The position numbers and the translations under genes were made by a program. DNA of 64,000 nt. It comes from Geitlerinema sp. PCC 9228. GTDB taxonomy: Bacteria > Cyanobacteriota > Cyanobacteriia > Cyanobacteriales > PCC-9228. The DNA lies in NCBI RefSeq assembly GCF_001870905.1, contig NZ_LNDC01000094.1:1-64000 (forward strand), given 5' to 3'. Positions 18,198 to 28,153 of this stretch are shown piece by piece (positions within the stretch are counted from its first letter, which is position 1; the number at the start of each line of letters is the position of its first letter). The notes below the pieces were generated by a model. That model ran no database searches, had not been told where the DNA came from, and saw nothing but the letters and a program-made list of their open reading frames with translations.

Positions 18198-21100
18198 TTA
18201 GAGAAGGGCACCAGCCTCATTAAGATCGCTATCTAACAACGTAGCCGACGAACCATCTGCCGCCAACGGATCCAAATCCGAACCGCTAACGCTTGTAGCA
18301 GGAGCCCCAAAAATACTTTCAAAACGGGAAGCCATTACCTGCAACTCGGAATTCGACGACATGTCTACAATCGGATCGGAGAAATCTTCACTGCTGCCAA
18401 CAGCATTCAAATCCTCAGCCGTGGCATCGTCTCCCACCAAATCCGGTAGTGCCAAATCCACATCTTCGCCACTGCGTGCTACAAAACCAGCATCAAAAAT
18501 GGTGTCGCCACGAACCGAGAGATTTTGAATGCGGGTATCCTCCGCCGGTGCCGTTTCTGCATTGGTAAACGTACCGATCTCTTGCAGATATTGTGCTAGA
18601 GCTTCCTGTTCCGCTGTTTCCAAATCCACGCGATCGGTATTGGCAAAATCTGGGAACGGATAGCTGTCGCCACCATCGGCAAGGAAACCCAGGGTTACCA
18701 TGCGGAATGTACGTGATGGATCGCCTACCACTTCGCCGTTTTGCACCACAGCATCGCTCACCGTGCCGTCTGGGTTGAGAACCGCCAGCGACTGCACGCG
18801 AGAACCCGCCGGTTGGCTGGGGTCAAAGCTAAATACCATGCCGCTCACCTGCGGGAAACGACCCGGCGTCACTCCTGGGGCAGTTTCCGAAACACCGTTT
18901 TCGATAACTTGTTTGAGTTCCTCTGCTGTTACCGTCAGCAAGCTCAAATCGTTGTTAAATCGCAAGCTGTTTTCAATATCTAACTGGGAAATTTCCCCTT
19001 CTTCTTTCCCGGAAACCGGGTTCGCTTGCGGGGGAACCGTTTGCCCCGCATCGCCAATTACCTCACCAATGGGGGCACGGATACCGCCACCATTTTTTAA
19101 GGAAATTTGTACGGCAGGATCGGCTTGCTGGGCAACAAACAAGTTCGCATCTGCCGTGAGATTACCCAAGTTGGTTTCTTCGGTACGTACTTGCGAGCGA
19201 CGACCGTCGAGAAAAACCGTGGTTTCTCCAAAAACTTGTTGGTCTTTGGCGGTTACCACCCCTTCTACAGCATCCGTCAGCGTTCGTACTTGCGCGCCTT
19301 TGGTACCGGGGGCAAATGGGTCTTGCCCGGGTGCCACGCTATTCCAAACATCGGTAACGCCTTGGGTATCCGTAGCAAACGCACCGCTTTCTTCGGGGGT
19401 TATGCTTTCGGGAATCAGAACGCCGTTAGCATCGAAATCGGCAACCAAACGCCCCACGTAGGAGTATTCGCCGTCAGTACTGACAATGGCAACCGGTTCG
19501 CCATCCGCGTTTTGGGTAATAACCGGATAGGGCACATCTGCTTCGTCGCCGGAACGCAAGCGATCGCTTTCATCGGCAGAAATCGTATCCGACCCCCCCG
19601 CGATCGCGATATCAACCCCTTGCAACAAGGGCATCAATTGCTCTTCCAACTGGAATTGCTGCAAGTGGGTGACGGTAATAATCTTATTTACCCCTTGGTC
19701 TTCCAACTGGTTAATGGTAGGTTGCAGAACCGCTGCCAACGCAGCCATGTTATTGCTTTCTGCTCCTTTCACATCGACATCGCCTGGAGAAGAAATGCTT
19801 TCCACAAGGGGCGTTGTGGCACCCACTACCCCAAATTGGTGACCGCCGCGTTCGATAATGGTCGCTGGTGCAATTTTGGGAGCAGCCGCCGCCGCTTCTA
19901 AATTGGACAAAGGAGAATTAAATTCCGTACTGGGCAAAATGAGATCGCTAGTTACCCCCGATAGTCCATCGTTGGAGAAGTTCAAGTTAGCACTTAAATA
20001 CGGAAAGTCAGCCCCCAACCAAGCAGCTGTATCCAGCGTACCATCTTCATCGCTATCTTCCACATCGGCAGTAATGATATCTTCCACCGCACTGGTGCTG
20101 TTATCAAACTCGTGGTTGCCAAACGCTGATGCATCAAACCCAATAATATTCATGGCCGTAATATCAGCGCGTCCGGGGGCTGGTTCGGCGTTAGGATTGC
20201 CCAGCAAATTCTGGAACGTACTCTCCAGGGAATCATCCCCTGCTGCCGAGAAAAAGGGACCGGGAATGTAATTATCCCCAGCCGACACCGTAATCGAAGG
20301 AATGCCCTTGCTAGCCGCATCCGCTTCCAGACCTTCGACAACCGCCGCAAAATTGGGGGCATCCTCAATGGCATCCACACCACCTTCCAGGTCGGAAGCG
20401 TGGAGAATTTGTAGAGAAGCTGCTGGGGCAGGGTTAATTTCGTAAACCGTAGTGCTGCCGCTGACTTCGTTGCCAACTGCCAGCAATGGTTTGTCAATGG
20501 GACTTTCATCGGCGGCAATAAACTTCATGCCTTCCGGTCCCAAATCCCCTGCCGTTCCGGCTTCTGGGTCGCCGCTAAAATCGCGGGGATTAATGTACTG
20601 GATGGGTTCGGGTACCGCCGGATTGGTAATGTCGTATACCACAATGCCGCCGATGCGTTCCAATCCCACAAAAGCATAAGTGCGATCGCCAATGACGCCG
20701 GTGGTGAGAGCTTCCGGTTCCGCTCCTTTGTCATCCGAGCGGCTATCAAAAGTATTTTCGTCGTTATCGGAATTGAAGAAATCGGGAAAACTCGATGCCG
20801 TAATCCTGGCTAAATCATCGCTGCTATCGAAAATCAAATTGCCATATTCATCCCAAATGGCAAAGGAACGACCGCCAAAGGAGAAAATTTGGTCGTAATC
20901 CCCATCGCCATCGACATCGCCGTTGGCATTGGTGACCGTCAACGCCCCCAAATTCTCTGGCTGTTGCAGAGTTTCGGCATTGGGAAACGCTTCCGGATCC
21001 AGATTCAAATCGGCAACGCTGGTTTCCTCGCTGAAAGTATCGTAATCCCGAGCATCCCCCTCATTGGCACCGATAACGAAGGTTTCTCCGTTAACCTCAA

Positions 21101-23135
21101 ACGTATCGATGGCATCCGGTTGGTACATACCAAAGATGGGATGGTTTTGCAGGTTAATTTCCCCATCTTCATTGCTGGCATCCAACTGGTTGCCTTCCAA
21201 GAACTCGGAGTTCAAAATGCCCATGCGAATGGCAGCCGTATCCGGATTTTGGGCAAAATCGTTATCGTTGAGAATCGCTAGCGTTGAGGCATCGGCACCG
21301 TCGGGAACAATTGCAAGACCTTCGGGTTTATCGCTGGGGAGGTATCCCGCTGAAGGCAGGTTGAGAACTTCCGTTTTGCTGACGGGTTGAATACCAGCTT
21401 GCTGCAGTTGGTCGGGGGTGTGTTGTTCTAGGGTCAGCCCCGGAATTGGGCTAATGGGGTCGGTGAGGAGATTGGTAGCTCCTTCTGTGTCGATTTGATA
21501 GATAGGTTTGCGGCTGGTGAAATTGGTGCCCGAATCCCGTTCTACTACGAAGAACTTGCCATCCCCGGCATAAACCGCATCGCCAATTTTATCGACGTTG
21601 CCTTCGCTAAATTCAGGTTTTTCCAGTAAGTAGACATGCTCGGCTACGGGTTCGCCGGTGGCAGGGTCGATGCCCAGCATCCGAATGACCTGGGAATTGT
21701 CCGATGCCTCGCGGTTGGGATTTTCCAGAGGGGTTTGGATGAAGGCGTACAGAATGCCGTCGTCGCTGTCAAAGGAGACTGCTTCAAAACCCCGGTTGGC
21801 ACGGCGGCTGCCGTAGACCTCTGGCAAGGTTTCGCTGCCAAAGGTTCCCTGACCGTTGGGGTCTGTGCCTTCCGGAACGAAACGATTTTTCAAAACGCCG
21901 TCGGGACCAAACTGGTAAATGGAAGGACGGTATTCATCTACCATCCAAAAATCCCCGCCAGGTCCGCGAACGATGCCTTCCAAATCGGCACCAAGGGGAT
22001 CGAAGGGGAGTTCCTGGAAGCTATCGCCCACTTGTTGGAACGGCTGTTCGTCAACGCCAGGAAGGTTGGGCAAACCGGTGATGGGGGTGTTACCGTCGGA
22101 TTTGGTCAGAGGAATTTGACCGACAACGTTCACTTGACCACTGCTGGGGTTCAACTCTAGCTGTACTACGCGGGGCTGGTAGTCGGGTAGTAAAAACAGA
22201 CGTTCCTCTTCACCGTCGCCGTCTACGTCTTGGGTGCCGGCATCGGGACCGCGATCGGGAACGGTCCAAAACTGGAAGTTTCCGGTTTCGGGATTGACGC
22301 CGCTGAAGGAAAGTCCCGATAATCCCCCTAGCTGAAAGGTTTCTCCATCGGCAGTGGTTCCTAAGGGGGGCAAGTTGGTAACGTCAAATTGAGACAGTAG
22401 GGTGTCGCCCCGTAGGTGCTCTTTAACGCCGAAGGGTAGTACGTCTAAAACTGTTGCGGTATTTAGGTCTACCACAGCCATGGCGTTGTTTTCTTGCAGG
22501 GAAATGTAAGCACGGCTGCTGTCGGCGGTGGGAGCGATGTATTCTGGTTCCAAATCTTGGGCAACGCTGGCATTGGGACCAAAAATACGTACGCCCCGGT
22601 TGCGTAAGGCTTCGGCTTTCCCGTTGAAGGGGGCAAAAGAAGCGGTGGCGACGTTCCCCTGGGTCAGGTTATCCACACCATTGGAAACGTCGATGATGCT
22701 TACTGAACCTTCTGGGTCGTTGGTGTAGTCGTCGCTGGGTTCCCCTTCGTTGGCTACCAAGACTTTATTACCGTCGGGGGTGAAGGTGACCATGTCAGGT
22801 AAGGATCCAACGGTGACGCTGTTGAGGACGTTGCCGTCGGTATCGAAGAAAACTACGCTGCCTGGGGCTTGTGGGTCTTGGTTTTCTACGGCTGTGGCGA
22901 CGATACCTTCGTATACGTCTACGCTGTTGACACCGGCACCAAAAGCACTGACATCAATGGCAGCGGTTCTGGTGGGGTTGCTAGGATCGGCGATATCGAG
23001 GATATCAACGGTGGCACTGTTGGAATTGACAACAAAGAGGCGTTGGGAATTGGGGTCGTGGGCAACGATTTCGGCTGCCCCTTCGTCAAAGATTCCTGTG
23101 GTAAATCTACCAAGGGGATTGAGCTGTATGGCCAT
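18198..23135 (-). CDS. giant esterase-like phytase / 5'-nucleotidase fusion (choice-of-anchor I type)
   Basis: About 1645 residues from MAIQLNPLGRFTTG; GGTGAGGAG lies 10 bases upstream, and an upstream ATG at 23195 would add 20 unlikely residues. Regions: residues 1-250, a YVTN-like propeller (FDEGAAEIVAHDPNSQRLFV); about 255-640, an esterase-like phytase domain (RGFEAVSFD, KPEGLAIVPDG); about 640-960, propeller continued (GPEGMKFI); about 965-1300, a calcineurin-like phosphoesterase (LQILHASDLEGG, GNHEFDNS); about 1350-1560, a 5'-nucleotidase C-terminal domain (LGNLTADANLF, ISLKNGGGIRAPIG). Acidic and Asp/Gly-rich, as in extracellular Ca-binding proteins, yet without an N-terminal signal, so type I secretion is possible. 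Likely role: releasing phosphate from organic phosphates. Confidence 0.85.
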   Translation of the reverse strand: MAIQLNPLGRFTTGIFDEGAAEIVAHDPNSQRLFVVNSNSATVDILDIADPSNPTRTAAIDVSAFGAGVNSVDVYEGIVATAVENQDPQAPGSVVFFDTDGNVLNSVTVGSLPDMVTFTPDGNKVLVANEGEPSDDYTNDPEGSVSIIDVSNGVDNLTQGNVATASFAPFNGKAEALRNRGVRIFGPNASVAQDLEPEYIAPTADSSRAYISLQENNAMAVVDLNTATVLDVLPFGVKEHLRGDTLLSQFDVTNLPPLGTTADGETFQLGGLSGLSFSGVNPETGNFQFWTVPDRGPDAGTQDVDGDGEEERLFLLPDYQPRVVQLELNPSSGQVNVVGQIPLTKSDGNTPITGLPNLPGVDEQPFQQVGDSFQELPFDPLGADLEGIVRGPGGDFWMVDEYRPSIYQFGPDGVLKNRFVPEGTDPNGQGTFGSETLPEVYGSRRANRGFEAVSFDSDDGILYAFIQTPLENPNREASDNSQVIRMLGIDPATGEPVAEHVYLLEKPEFSEGNVDKIGDAVYAGDGKFFVVERDSGTNFTSRKPIYQIDTEGATNLLTDPISPIPGLTLEQHTPDQLQQAGIQPVSKTEVLNLPSAGYLPSDKPEGLAIVPDGADASTLAILNDNDFAQNPDTAAIRMGILNSEFLEGNQLDASNEDGEINLQNHPIFGMYQPDAIDTFEVNGETFVIGANEGDARDYDTFSEETSVADLNLDPEAFPNAETLQQPENLGALTVTNANGDVDGDGDYDQIFSFGGRSFAIWDEYGNLIFDSSDDLARITASSFPDFFNSDNDENTFDSRSDDKGAEPEALTTGVIGDRTYAFVGLERIGGIVVYDITNPAVPEPIQYINPRDFSGDPEAGTAGDLGPEGMKFIAADESPIDKPLLAVGNEVSGSTTVYEINPAPAASLQILHASDLEGGVDAIEDAPNFAAVVEGLEADAASKGIPSITVSAGDNYIPGPFFSAAGDDSLESTFQNLLGNPNAEPAPGRADITAMNIIGFDASAFGNHEFDNSTSAVEDIITADVEDSDEDGTLDTAAWLGADFPYLSANLNFSNDGLSGVTSDLILPSTEFNSPLSNLEAAAAAPKIAPATIIERGGHQFGVVGATTPLVESISSPGDVDVKGAESNNMAALAAVLQPTINQLEDQGVNKIITVTHLQQFQLEEQLMPLLQGVDIAIAGGSDTISADESDRLRSGDEADVPYPVITQNADGEPVAIVSTDGEYSYVGRLVADFDANGVLIPESITPEESGAFATDTQGVTDVWNSVAPGQDPFAPGTKGAQVRTLTDAVEGVVTAKDQQVFGETTVFLDGRRSQVRTEETNLGNLTADANLFVAQQADPAVQISLKNGGGIRAPIGEVIGDAGQTVPPQANPVSGKEEGEISQLDIENSLRFNNDLSLLTVTAEELKQVIENGVSETAPGVTPGRFPQVSGMVFSFDPSQPAGSRVQSLAVLNPDGTVSDAVVQNGEVVGDPSRTFRMVTLGFLADGGDSYPFPDFANTDRVDLETAEQEALAQYLQEIGTFTNAETAPAEDTRIQNLSVRGDTIFDAGFVARSGEDVDLALPDLVGDDATAEDLNAVGSSEDFSDPIVDMSSNSELQVMASRFESIFGAPATSVSGSDLDPLAADGSSATLLDSDLNEAGALL

Positions 23136-23421
23136 AGATGGGCACTCCTCACCAGAAGATATCGGTTTTTTGCATGAATTTTCCAATTGCTTCACACCTT
23201 ACTCGGTGAGGTTGTAGCGATACACTATCGGGTTGTTAAGAGCAGATTAATTTTCTGTTAAGACAGCCTGGAAAGAAAAAAGTATGGGCAAATTTCTATA
23301 TAATGATAAATTTACGTTTGATAAGGATAGCTTGAGATAACATAATTTTTCCAGCTACATACGATTTAGCTGGTGTGGATATACCCTAAAAACGAACAGC
23401 TGTCTTCAAGGAGCTAAACTG

Positions 23422-23940
23422 GTGAGTACGTCGCACACGATAAAACAAATTCCGGCAACTTGGGTAACGCGGGATAATTTTTTGCCTTTTGGTCAGGCAA
23501 TTTTTCCGATGGCTGATGACAAACCTTTCGATCGCGAAGATGCCCAGTTGTGTCTCGATCGCGGTACGCCTCGATTTTATATTATGCGTCTGTCAAAATG
23601 TGGGTGCCGTTTCCACACTATTACCCGCCACAGCCAATGCACCCAGTGTTTGGGGTCTTTGCAGGGGAAAGATTGGTATATTGCAGTAGCCCCGCCTAGC
23701 GATAAAGATTATCCGGAGATTGAAAAAATGGCGGCTTTTCGCGTTCCGGGGAATTGTTTTATTAAGTTGGGATTGGGCACTTGGCATGCGGGACCGCTCC
23801 TCGAGCATGAGGAAGTGAATTTTTATAACTTAGAATTGAGCGATACGAATCTTCGCGATCGCTTTACCTACGATTTCTACAACCAGGATAATTTGGCGTT
23901 TGAAATTGTTTCTCCGCCGGAGGTTGCCGTTCATACGTAG
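23422..23940 (+). CDS. ureidoglycolate lyase-like cupin
   Basis: The product is 172 residues with a GTG start at 23422 (an AAGGAG-like site lies about 12 bases upstream). The family marker GTWHAGPLL (near 116) and the preceding cupin strands match the ureidoglycolate lyase fold, which in other bacteria splits ureidoglycolate to glyoxylate and urea in allantoin breakdown. It carries an unusual C-G-C-x12-C-x2-C stretch (residues 55-72; SKCGCRFHT...SQCTQC) that could bind metal. No other purine-degradation gene is nearby, so the activity is uncertain. Confidence 0.75.
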   Translation: MSTSHTIKQIPATWVTRDNFLPFGQAIFPMADDKPFDREDAQLCLDRGTPRFYIMRLSKCGCRFHTITRHSQCTQCLGSLQGKDWYIAVAPPSDKDYPEIEKMAAFRVPGNCFIKLGLGTWHAGPLLEHEEVNFYNLELSDTNLRDRFTYDFYNQDNLAFEIVSPPEVAVHT

Positions 23941-24092
23941 CATCGGGGCGTCGGGGCATCGGGGCGTCGGGGCATCGGGGCGTCGGGGCATCGGGGCGTC
24001 GGGGCATCGGGGCGTCGGGGCGTCGGGGCATCGGGGCATCGGGGCGTCGGAGCATCGGGGCGTCGGAGCATCGGGGCGTCGGAGCATCGGAG
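23941..24092. repeat. octanucleotide tandem repeat, 19 units of CRTCGGGG
   Basis: Nineteen exact-length 8-base units, mostly CATCGGGG alternating with CGTCGGGG and ending in CGTCGGAG/CATCGGAG variants. The array starts immediately after the TAG of the upstream gene. Because 8 is not a multiple of 3, all frames stay open and give spurious octapeptide-repeat ORFs on both strands, which should not be annotated as genes. Confidence 0.95.
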
Positions 24093-24103
24093 AAAACAAC
24101 CAA

Positions 24104-24194
24104 TTATATCTCCCAAGCTCACGCTCGGTAAGCTCCCACGCTCCCACGCTCGGTAAGCTCCCACGCTCCCACGCTCGGTAAGCTCCCACGCTCC
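24104..24194. repeat. 25-bp direct repeat (CTCGGTAAGCTCCCACGCTC type), about three units
   Basis: The segment repeats CTCGGTAAGCTCCCACGCTC + CCACG about three times, directly after the octanucleotide array. It belongs to the same simple-sequence class seen at 1029-1060 and 50830-50862. Confidence 0.8.
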
Positions 24195-24280
24195 AGCTGT
24201 TGCACTTCTAGACCTAGTTTTGGGGTCGGTGCCCTTGCTACACTACAAAACATTAGCGATGTTTTGGAGGTACATACTCC

Positions 24281-24760
24281 TTGTTAGACGAACAGGCGAA
24301 GAAAACCATACTCCGGAAAATTCCCCACGGCTTGTATATCTGTGGGGTTCGAGATGGCGAGGAAATGAACGGTTTCACCGCTAGTTGGGTGATGCAGGCT
24401 TCTTTCCAGCCTCCTCTGGTGGTCAACTGTGTGAATACCAAATCCGGTTCCCACCAGAAAATTAAAAACAGTGGTGTCTTTTCCTTAACTTTTTTGGAAG
24501 CCGGACAAAAAGAAGTGGCTCAGAAGTTCTTTAAACCCCAACAGCGGGTGGGCAACAAGTTCGCCGATATGGAATTTTACGAAGGAGAAACGGGATGTCC
24601 GATTATTTCCGATTCTCTGGGATATGTGGAATGCCGCGTGGTCGGTAGCGTGGAACATGGCGACCATACGGTGTTTGTTGGCGAGGTGATTGCCGCTGGT
24701 TTGCATCGCGATGGCGAACCGCTACTGTTGGAAAGTACAGGATGGCAGTATGGCGGCTAA
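24281..24760 (+). CDS. flavin reductase-like FMN-binding protein
   Basis: The product is 159 residues. The start is TTG at 24281, set by a GGAGG ribosome site at 24266-24270; no ATG precedes conserved sequence. The flavin_reduct domain is clear: FTASWVMQASFQPPLVVNCV near 32, SGVFSLTFLEAGQ near 65, and a C-terminal HTVFVGEVIAAG. These proteins bind FMN and reduce flavin, or form a domain of diflavin proteins. It may be co-transcribed with the tautomerase 36 bases downstream. Confidence 0.85.
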   Translation: MLDEQAKKTILRKIPHGLYICGVRDGEEMNGFTASWVMQASFQPPLVVNCVNTKSGSHQKIKNSGVFSLTFLEAGQKEVAQKFFKPQQRVGNKFADMEFYEGETGCPIISDSLGYVECRVVGSVEHGDHTVFVGEVIAAGLHRDGEPLLLESTGWQYGG

Positions 24761-24796
24761 AATAACTCGTGGATTGGCTTGTTAAGGAGGAACGAG

Positions 24797-25150
24797 ATGC
24801 CTTTACTAAAAGTTCAAACCTCAGCTCAGGTTGGCGATCGCGCTAAGGTAGAAGCCATGCTGAAGGAACTATCGTCGAGCTTGGCTAGCCACATCGGCAA
24901 ACCGGAATCGTTTGTGATGACCTCTTTTGAAGATGAAGTTCCCATGACCTTTGCGGGAACCACAGACCCGGCTTGCTATCTGGAAGTTAAAAGTGTGGGT
25001 AGTATGAAACCCGACCAAACTCAAGCTATGAGCCAGGATTTTTGCGATCGCGTGGAAAACCAACTCGGCGTGGCCAAAAATCGCGTCTATATTGAATTTG
25101 CAGACGCTCAAGGCTACATGTGGGGCTGGAACGGTTCCACCCTAGGTTAG
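24797..25150 (+). CDS. MIF/phenylpyruvate tautomerase family protein
   Basis: The product is 117 residues. The start is fixed by AAGGAGG at 24784-24790 and by the need for Pro directly after Met: MPLLKVQTS exposes Pro as the catalytic base once Met is removed. Further markers are [12 protein letters not shown] (with a Lys near 34) and the C-terminal [23 protein letters not shown] typical of MIF. Cyanobacterial members have phenylpyruvate tautomerase activity; the cellular role is not known. An upstream in-frame ATG at 24779 would hide the Pro and is rejected. Confidence 0.88.
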   Translation: MPLLKVQTSAQVGDRAKVEAMLKELSSSLASHIGKPESFVMTSFEDEVPMTFAGTTDPACYLEVKSVGSMKPDQTQAMSQDFCDRVENQLGVAKNRVYIEFADAQGYMWGWNGSTLG

Positions 25151-26223
25151 GAGAAAATGGAGGAAAAATAATCCGCCGTTGACTCTACCATGGCGATCGC
25201 GTCTTCGTAACGCATGCGCGTAGGTCCGAGAAAACAAACGCTCCCTACGGGCAAATTCCCTTGGCGATAGGTACTGGAAATCAACGTACAGTTGCGGATC
25301 GGTTCTAAAGGATTTTCCGAACCGATCCGAATATTGACCCGTTTGTCTTGGCTGTCGGTTTCTGGTAGCTCGTAAATCAACGGCCACAGCAGGTCTTGCT
25401 CGTCTTCGAGCAAATGCAGCAAGGCTTGCAACTGCTGCAGTTCGGAAAATTCTGGATGCCGCAACACTTCCGACACCCCACCCACTAACATCCGCGTTAC
25501 CGGGGGGTTGTACAAACGATGGGAAAGTTCCGCCAGCAAATTTTTTAAAGAATTTCCATATCGTTGAAATTCCCGGTCGAGTTCGCTCCAATCCAACTCC
25601 GGTAAGTTATTCAACGGTTGCCCCCGCAGTTGGCTGTTCAAAAAGTTGGAGAGAATCTCCAGTTCCCTGTCTACAGTCTCGGCGTTGGGAATTTCTTCTT
25701 CCGGGGCAACGGGTAAATCCACCAGCGTAGATTGCGTATCGTAGGAGTCAGTGACCACGACCAACATGGCTCGCTGCGGTCCCACTTGTACCAACTGCAA
25801 GTGACGCAAGCAAGCGGTTTGTCCGTGGGGCATGGTGATGAGGGTAATGTAACCGCTGAGGGTGGAAAGAATTTGGGCAGCGCCCTGTAAAACTGCTTCA
25901 AAATCCCTTTCCGACCAGTTGAGTTTTTGCGAAAGCAGGGTTTCTACCTGACGTTTGGTCTGTTCGGCGGCTGGTTGCAGCAGTTGGTCTACGTACACGC
26001 GATATCCCCAGTCGGAGGGAACGCGCCCGGCGGAGGTGTGGGGTTGGTACAGCAAGCCGGCTTTCTCTAGCAAGGAAAAAGCATGGCGGATGGTTGCCGG
26101 ACTAACGCTTAAGTTGTATTCGTTGGCAATGGCTTTGGAACCTACCGGTTCTGCTGTGGCTACGTAATGCTGTACAGTAGCCCAGAGAACGTGTTGTTGT
26201 CGGTCGTTCAGTTGCACGGTCAT
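25147..26223 (-). CDS. hrcA: heat-inducible transcription repressor HrcA
   Basis: The product is 358 residues: a winged helix (residues 1-75, [28 protein letters not shown] and [19 protein letters not shown]), a GAF-like middle and the conserved end [25 protein letters not shown]. HrcA represses groESL-type operons by binding CIRCE (TTAGCACTC-N9-GAGTGCTAA) and is kept active by GroE. I found no CIRCE in this window, so its targets lie elsewhere. It overlaps the tautomerase end by four bases in convergent orientation. Confidence 0.92.
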   Translation of the reverse strand: MTVQLNDRQQHVLWATVQHYVATAEPVGSKAIANEYNLSVSPATIRHAFSLLEKAGLLYQPHTSAGRVPSDWGYRVYVDQLLQPAAEQTKRQVETLLSQKLNWSERDFEAVLQGAAQILSTLSGYITLITMPHGQTACLRHLQLVQVGPQRAMLVVVTDSYDTQSTLVDLPVAPEEEIPNAETVDRELEILSNFLNSQLRGQPLNNLPELDWSELDREFQRYGNSLKNLLAELSHRLYNPPVTRMLVGGVSEVLRHPEFSELQQLQALLHLLEDEQDLLWPLIYELPETDSQDKRVNIRIGSENPLEPIRNCTLISSTYRQGNLPVGSVCFLGPTRMRYEDAIAMVESTADYFSSIFS

Positions 26224-26842
26224 AGATACTTTGAAGAAAGGTTTTACCTAAAAGAAGAAATTTAAAAGGTTTTATCAAATGTTTGGTTGACAAGTAGCTG
26301 CTGGTATGACGTTTGGGAATGACCAAAGGAGGGCCCTCCCCCACAACGCACAAGCGATCGCGAACTACCCAATGATGGGGACACTGGCACCTAAGCTAGT
26401 ATCTACTATATCGTGGCTGTATTTTTAGTTATACAATAACAAACTGGCGAGCTTCTGTGACTGGAGTGGCTAGCGCCTTTACTGCTGTTTGTGCCTCGCT
26501 AGCGGTATGCTAGCATAGAAGCATAGAAACGCTCTTATAGCTATATAAAGATAAAAAACGCACCCAAAAGCCAGCTTATTTCCCATTTCGCCTCGGGAAA
26601 TTGTAGAAAATGCGAATAACCAGAAATTTCGGCGTTTTTCAAGCTGGTAGCTTTCCCGCTTTCATTCCTGCTCGATTGTACAGATATTTTGGTTTTTCCC
26701 AGCAAGTTTTTGGGAGACTTGCTTTTATAACTATTTAGTTTTATAGTATAATAAAGGTATCAAACGAACGTTGCTTTGGTACCAGCAACCCTCAAAAAAA
26801 TACCGCTTGCCGAATCAAACATAGTAAAGAGGATATAGAATC
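26224..26842. other. divergent intergenic region between hrcA and sqr
   Basis: The 619-base gap must hold both divergent promoters. The part next to sqr is AT-rich and has a -10-like TATAAT at 26747-26752 with an overlapping inverted repeat (separate entry). No ORF or RNA gene was recognised in the rest. Confidence 0.5.
26730..26752 (+). promoter_or_regulatory. candidate sqr promoter -10 with overlapping inverted repeat
   Basis: TATAAT stands at 26747-26752, about 90 bases before the sqr ATG. ACTAT (26730-26734) and ATAGT (26743-26747) form an inverted repeat that covers the spacer and touches the -10. A repressor bound there would block transcription, which suits the ArsR-type regulator encoded downstream. 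The -35 (TTTATA, 26724-26729) is poor. The assignment is inference only. Confidence 0.35.
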
Positions 26843-28153
26843 ATGGCACACGTTGCAGTTATTGGCGCTGGATTGGCGGGATTGCCAACTGCCTACGAGC
26901 TAAGGCATATTCTACCTCGCCAACACCGCGTTACCCTGATCTCCGACAAACCCAACTTCACCTTTACCCCATCGCTGCCCTGGGTAGCCTTCGACCTGAC
27001 CCCATTAGAGCGGGTCCAGCTTGACGTAGGCAAATTGCTGAAAGGGCGCAACATCGACTGGATCCACGGCAAAGTCAACCACATCGATCCAGAAAACAAA
27101 ACCCTCGTCGCCGGAGAACAAACCCTGGAATATGACTACGTGGTCGTAGCCACCGGTCCGGAACTTGCCACCGATGCCATTGCCGGTTTGGGTCCCGAAA
27201 ACGGCTACACCCAGTCGGTGTGTAACCCCCACCATGCCTTAATGGCGAAGGAAGCTTGGCAGAAATTCTTACAAGACCCCGGTCCCTTGGTTGTGGGTGC
27301 CGTTCCGGGAGCGAGCTGTTTTGGACCGGCTTACGAATTTGCCTTGCTGGCAGACTACGTTTTGCGCCGTAAGGGTATGCGCGATCGCGTGCCCATCACC
27401 TTTGTTACCCCAGAACCCTACGTCGGACATTTGGGCATTGGCGGCATGGCCAACTCCGCCGAACTAGTCACCGACCTGTTAGAAAACAAAGGCATTCGCG
27501 TTCTGCCCAATACCGCCGTCAAAGAAATCCACCCCGAACACATGGACCTCGACAGTGGCGAGCAGTTGCCCTTTAAATATGCCATGCTGCTGCCGCCGTT
27601 CCGGGGACCAGCCTTTCTGCGGGAAGCTCCCGAACTCACCAACCCCAAAGGATTCGTACCGGTTACCAACACCTACCAGCATCCCAAATACGAATCCGTC
27701 TACAGTGCCGGCGTCATTGTGGAAATCAACCCACCCGAAAAAACCCCGCTGCCGGTGGGCGTTCCCAAAACCGGACAAATGACCGAAGCCATGGGCATGG
27801 CAGCCGCCCACAACATTGCCATCAAACTGGGCGTCAGCAAAGCCAAACCTGTGCAACCCACCCTAGAAGCCATTTGCATTGCCGACTTTGGTGATACCGG
27901 CATTGTGTTCGTCGCCGACCCAGTACTGCCCGATCCTAAAACGGGCACACGCCGGCGCGCCATTACCAAACGCGGCAAATGGGTCAGCTGGTCGAAAACC
28001 GCCTTTGAAACCTTCTTCCTCAGCAAGATGCGGTTCGGTTTGGCCGTACCCTGGTTCGAGCGTTGGGGCTTGCGGTTTATGGGCTTGTCGCTGGTAGAAC
28101 CTTTAGACACCACTCGGGAAACCGGCAACCAGGCATTCGCCTCAAAAAGCTAA
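26843..28153 (+). CDS. sqr: sulfide:quinone oxidoreductase, type I-like
   Basis: The product is 436 residues. It has an FAD dinucleotide motif at the N-terminus (VAVIGAGLAGLPTAYEL), the ATG motif near 103 (VVVATGPEL), and three cysteines at C127 (SVCNPHH), C159 (GASCFGPAYEF) and C345 (LEAICIADFGDTG). These match the catalytic trio of bacterial SQR (127/159/353 in Rhodobacter). A C-terminal amphipathic region (FFLSKMRFGLAVPWFERW) suits membrane attachment. The enzyme oxidises sulfide and feeds electrons into the plastoquinone pool. The sequence resembles the SQR known from cyanobacteria able to photosynthesise with sulfide. AGAGGATAT precedes the ATG. The arsR gene downstream points to sulfide-responsive control. 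Confidence 0.9.
   Translation: MAHVAVIGAGLAGLPTAYELRHILPRQHRVTLISDKPNFTFTPSLPWVAFDLTPLERVQLDVGKLLKGRNIDWIHGKVNHIDPENKTLVAGEQTLEYDYVVVATGPELATDAIAGLGPENGYTQSVCNPHHALMAKEAWQKFLQDPGPLVVGAVPGASCFGPAYEFALLADYVLRRKGMRDRVPITFVTPEPYVGHLGIGGMANSAELVTDLLENKGIRVLPNTAVKEIHPEHMDLDSGEQLPFKYAMLLPPFRGPAFLREAPELTNPKGFVPVTNTYQHPKYESVYSAGVIVEINPPEKTPLPVGVPKTGQMTEAMGMAAAHNIAIKLGVSKAKPVQPTLEAICIADFGDTGIVFVADPVLPDPKTGTRRRAITKRGKWVSWSKTAFETFFLSKMRFGLAVPWFERWGLRFMGLSLVEPLDTTRETGNQAFASKS

Noticed and set aside
23830-24189. Several ORFs of 77-119 residues with DAPTPRCP- or SGHRGVGA-type repeats
   Set aside because: They are translations of the octanucleotide array, open in all frames because 8 is not a multiple of 3; no codon-like bias or ribosome site.
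23941-24194. CRISPR array
   Set aside because: Repeat units are 8 and 25 bases with no spacers; this is tandem repeat DNA.
26224-26842. CIRCE operator for HrcA
   Set aside because: The TTAGCACTC-N9-GAGTGCTAA pattern is not present here or near hrcA.
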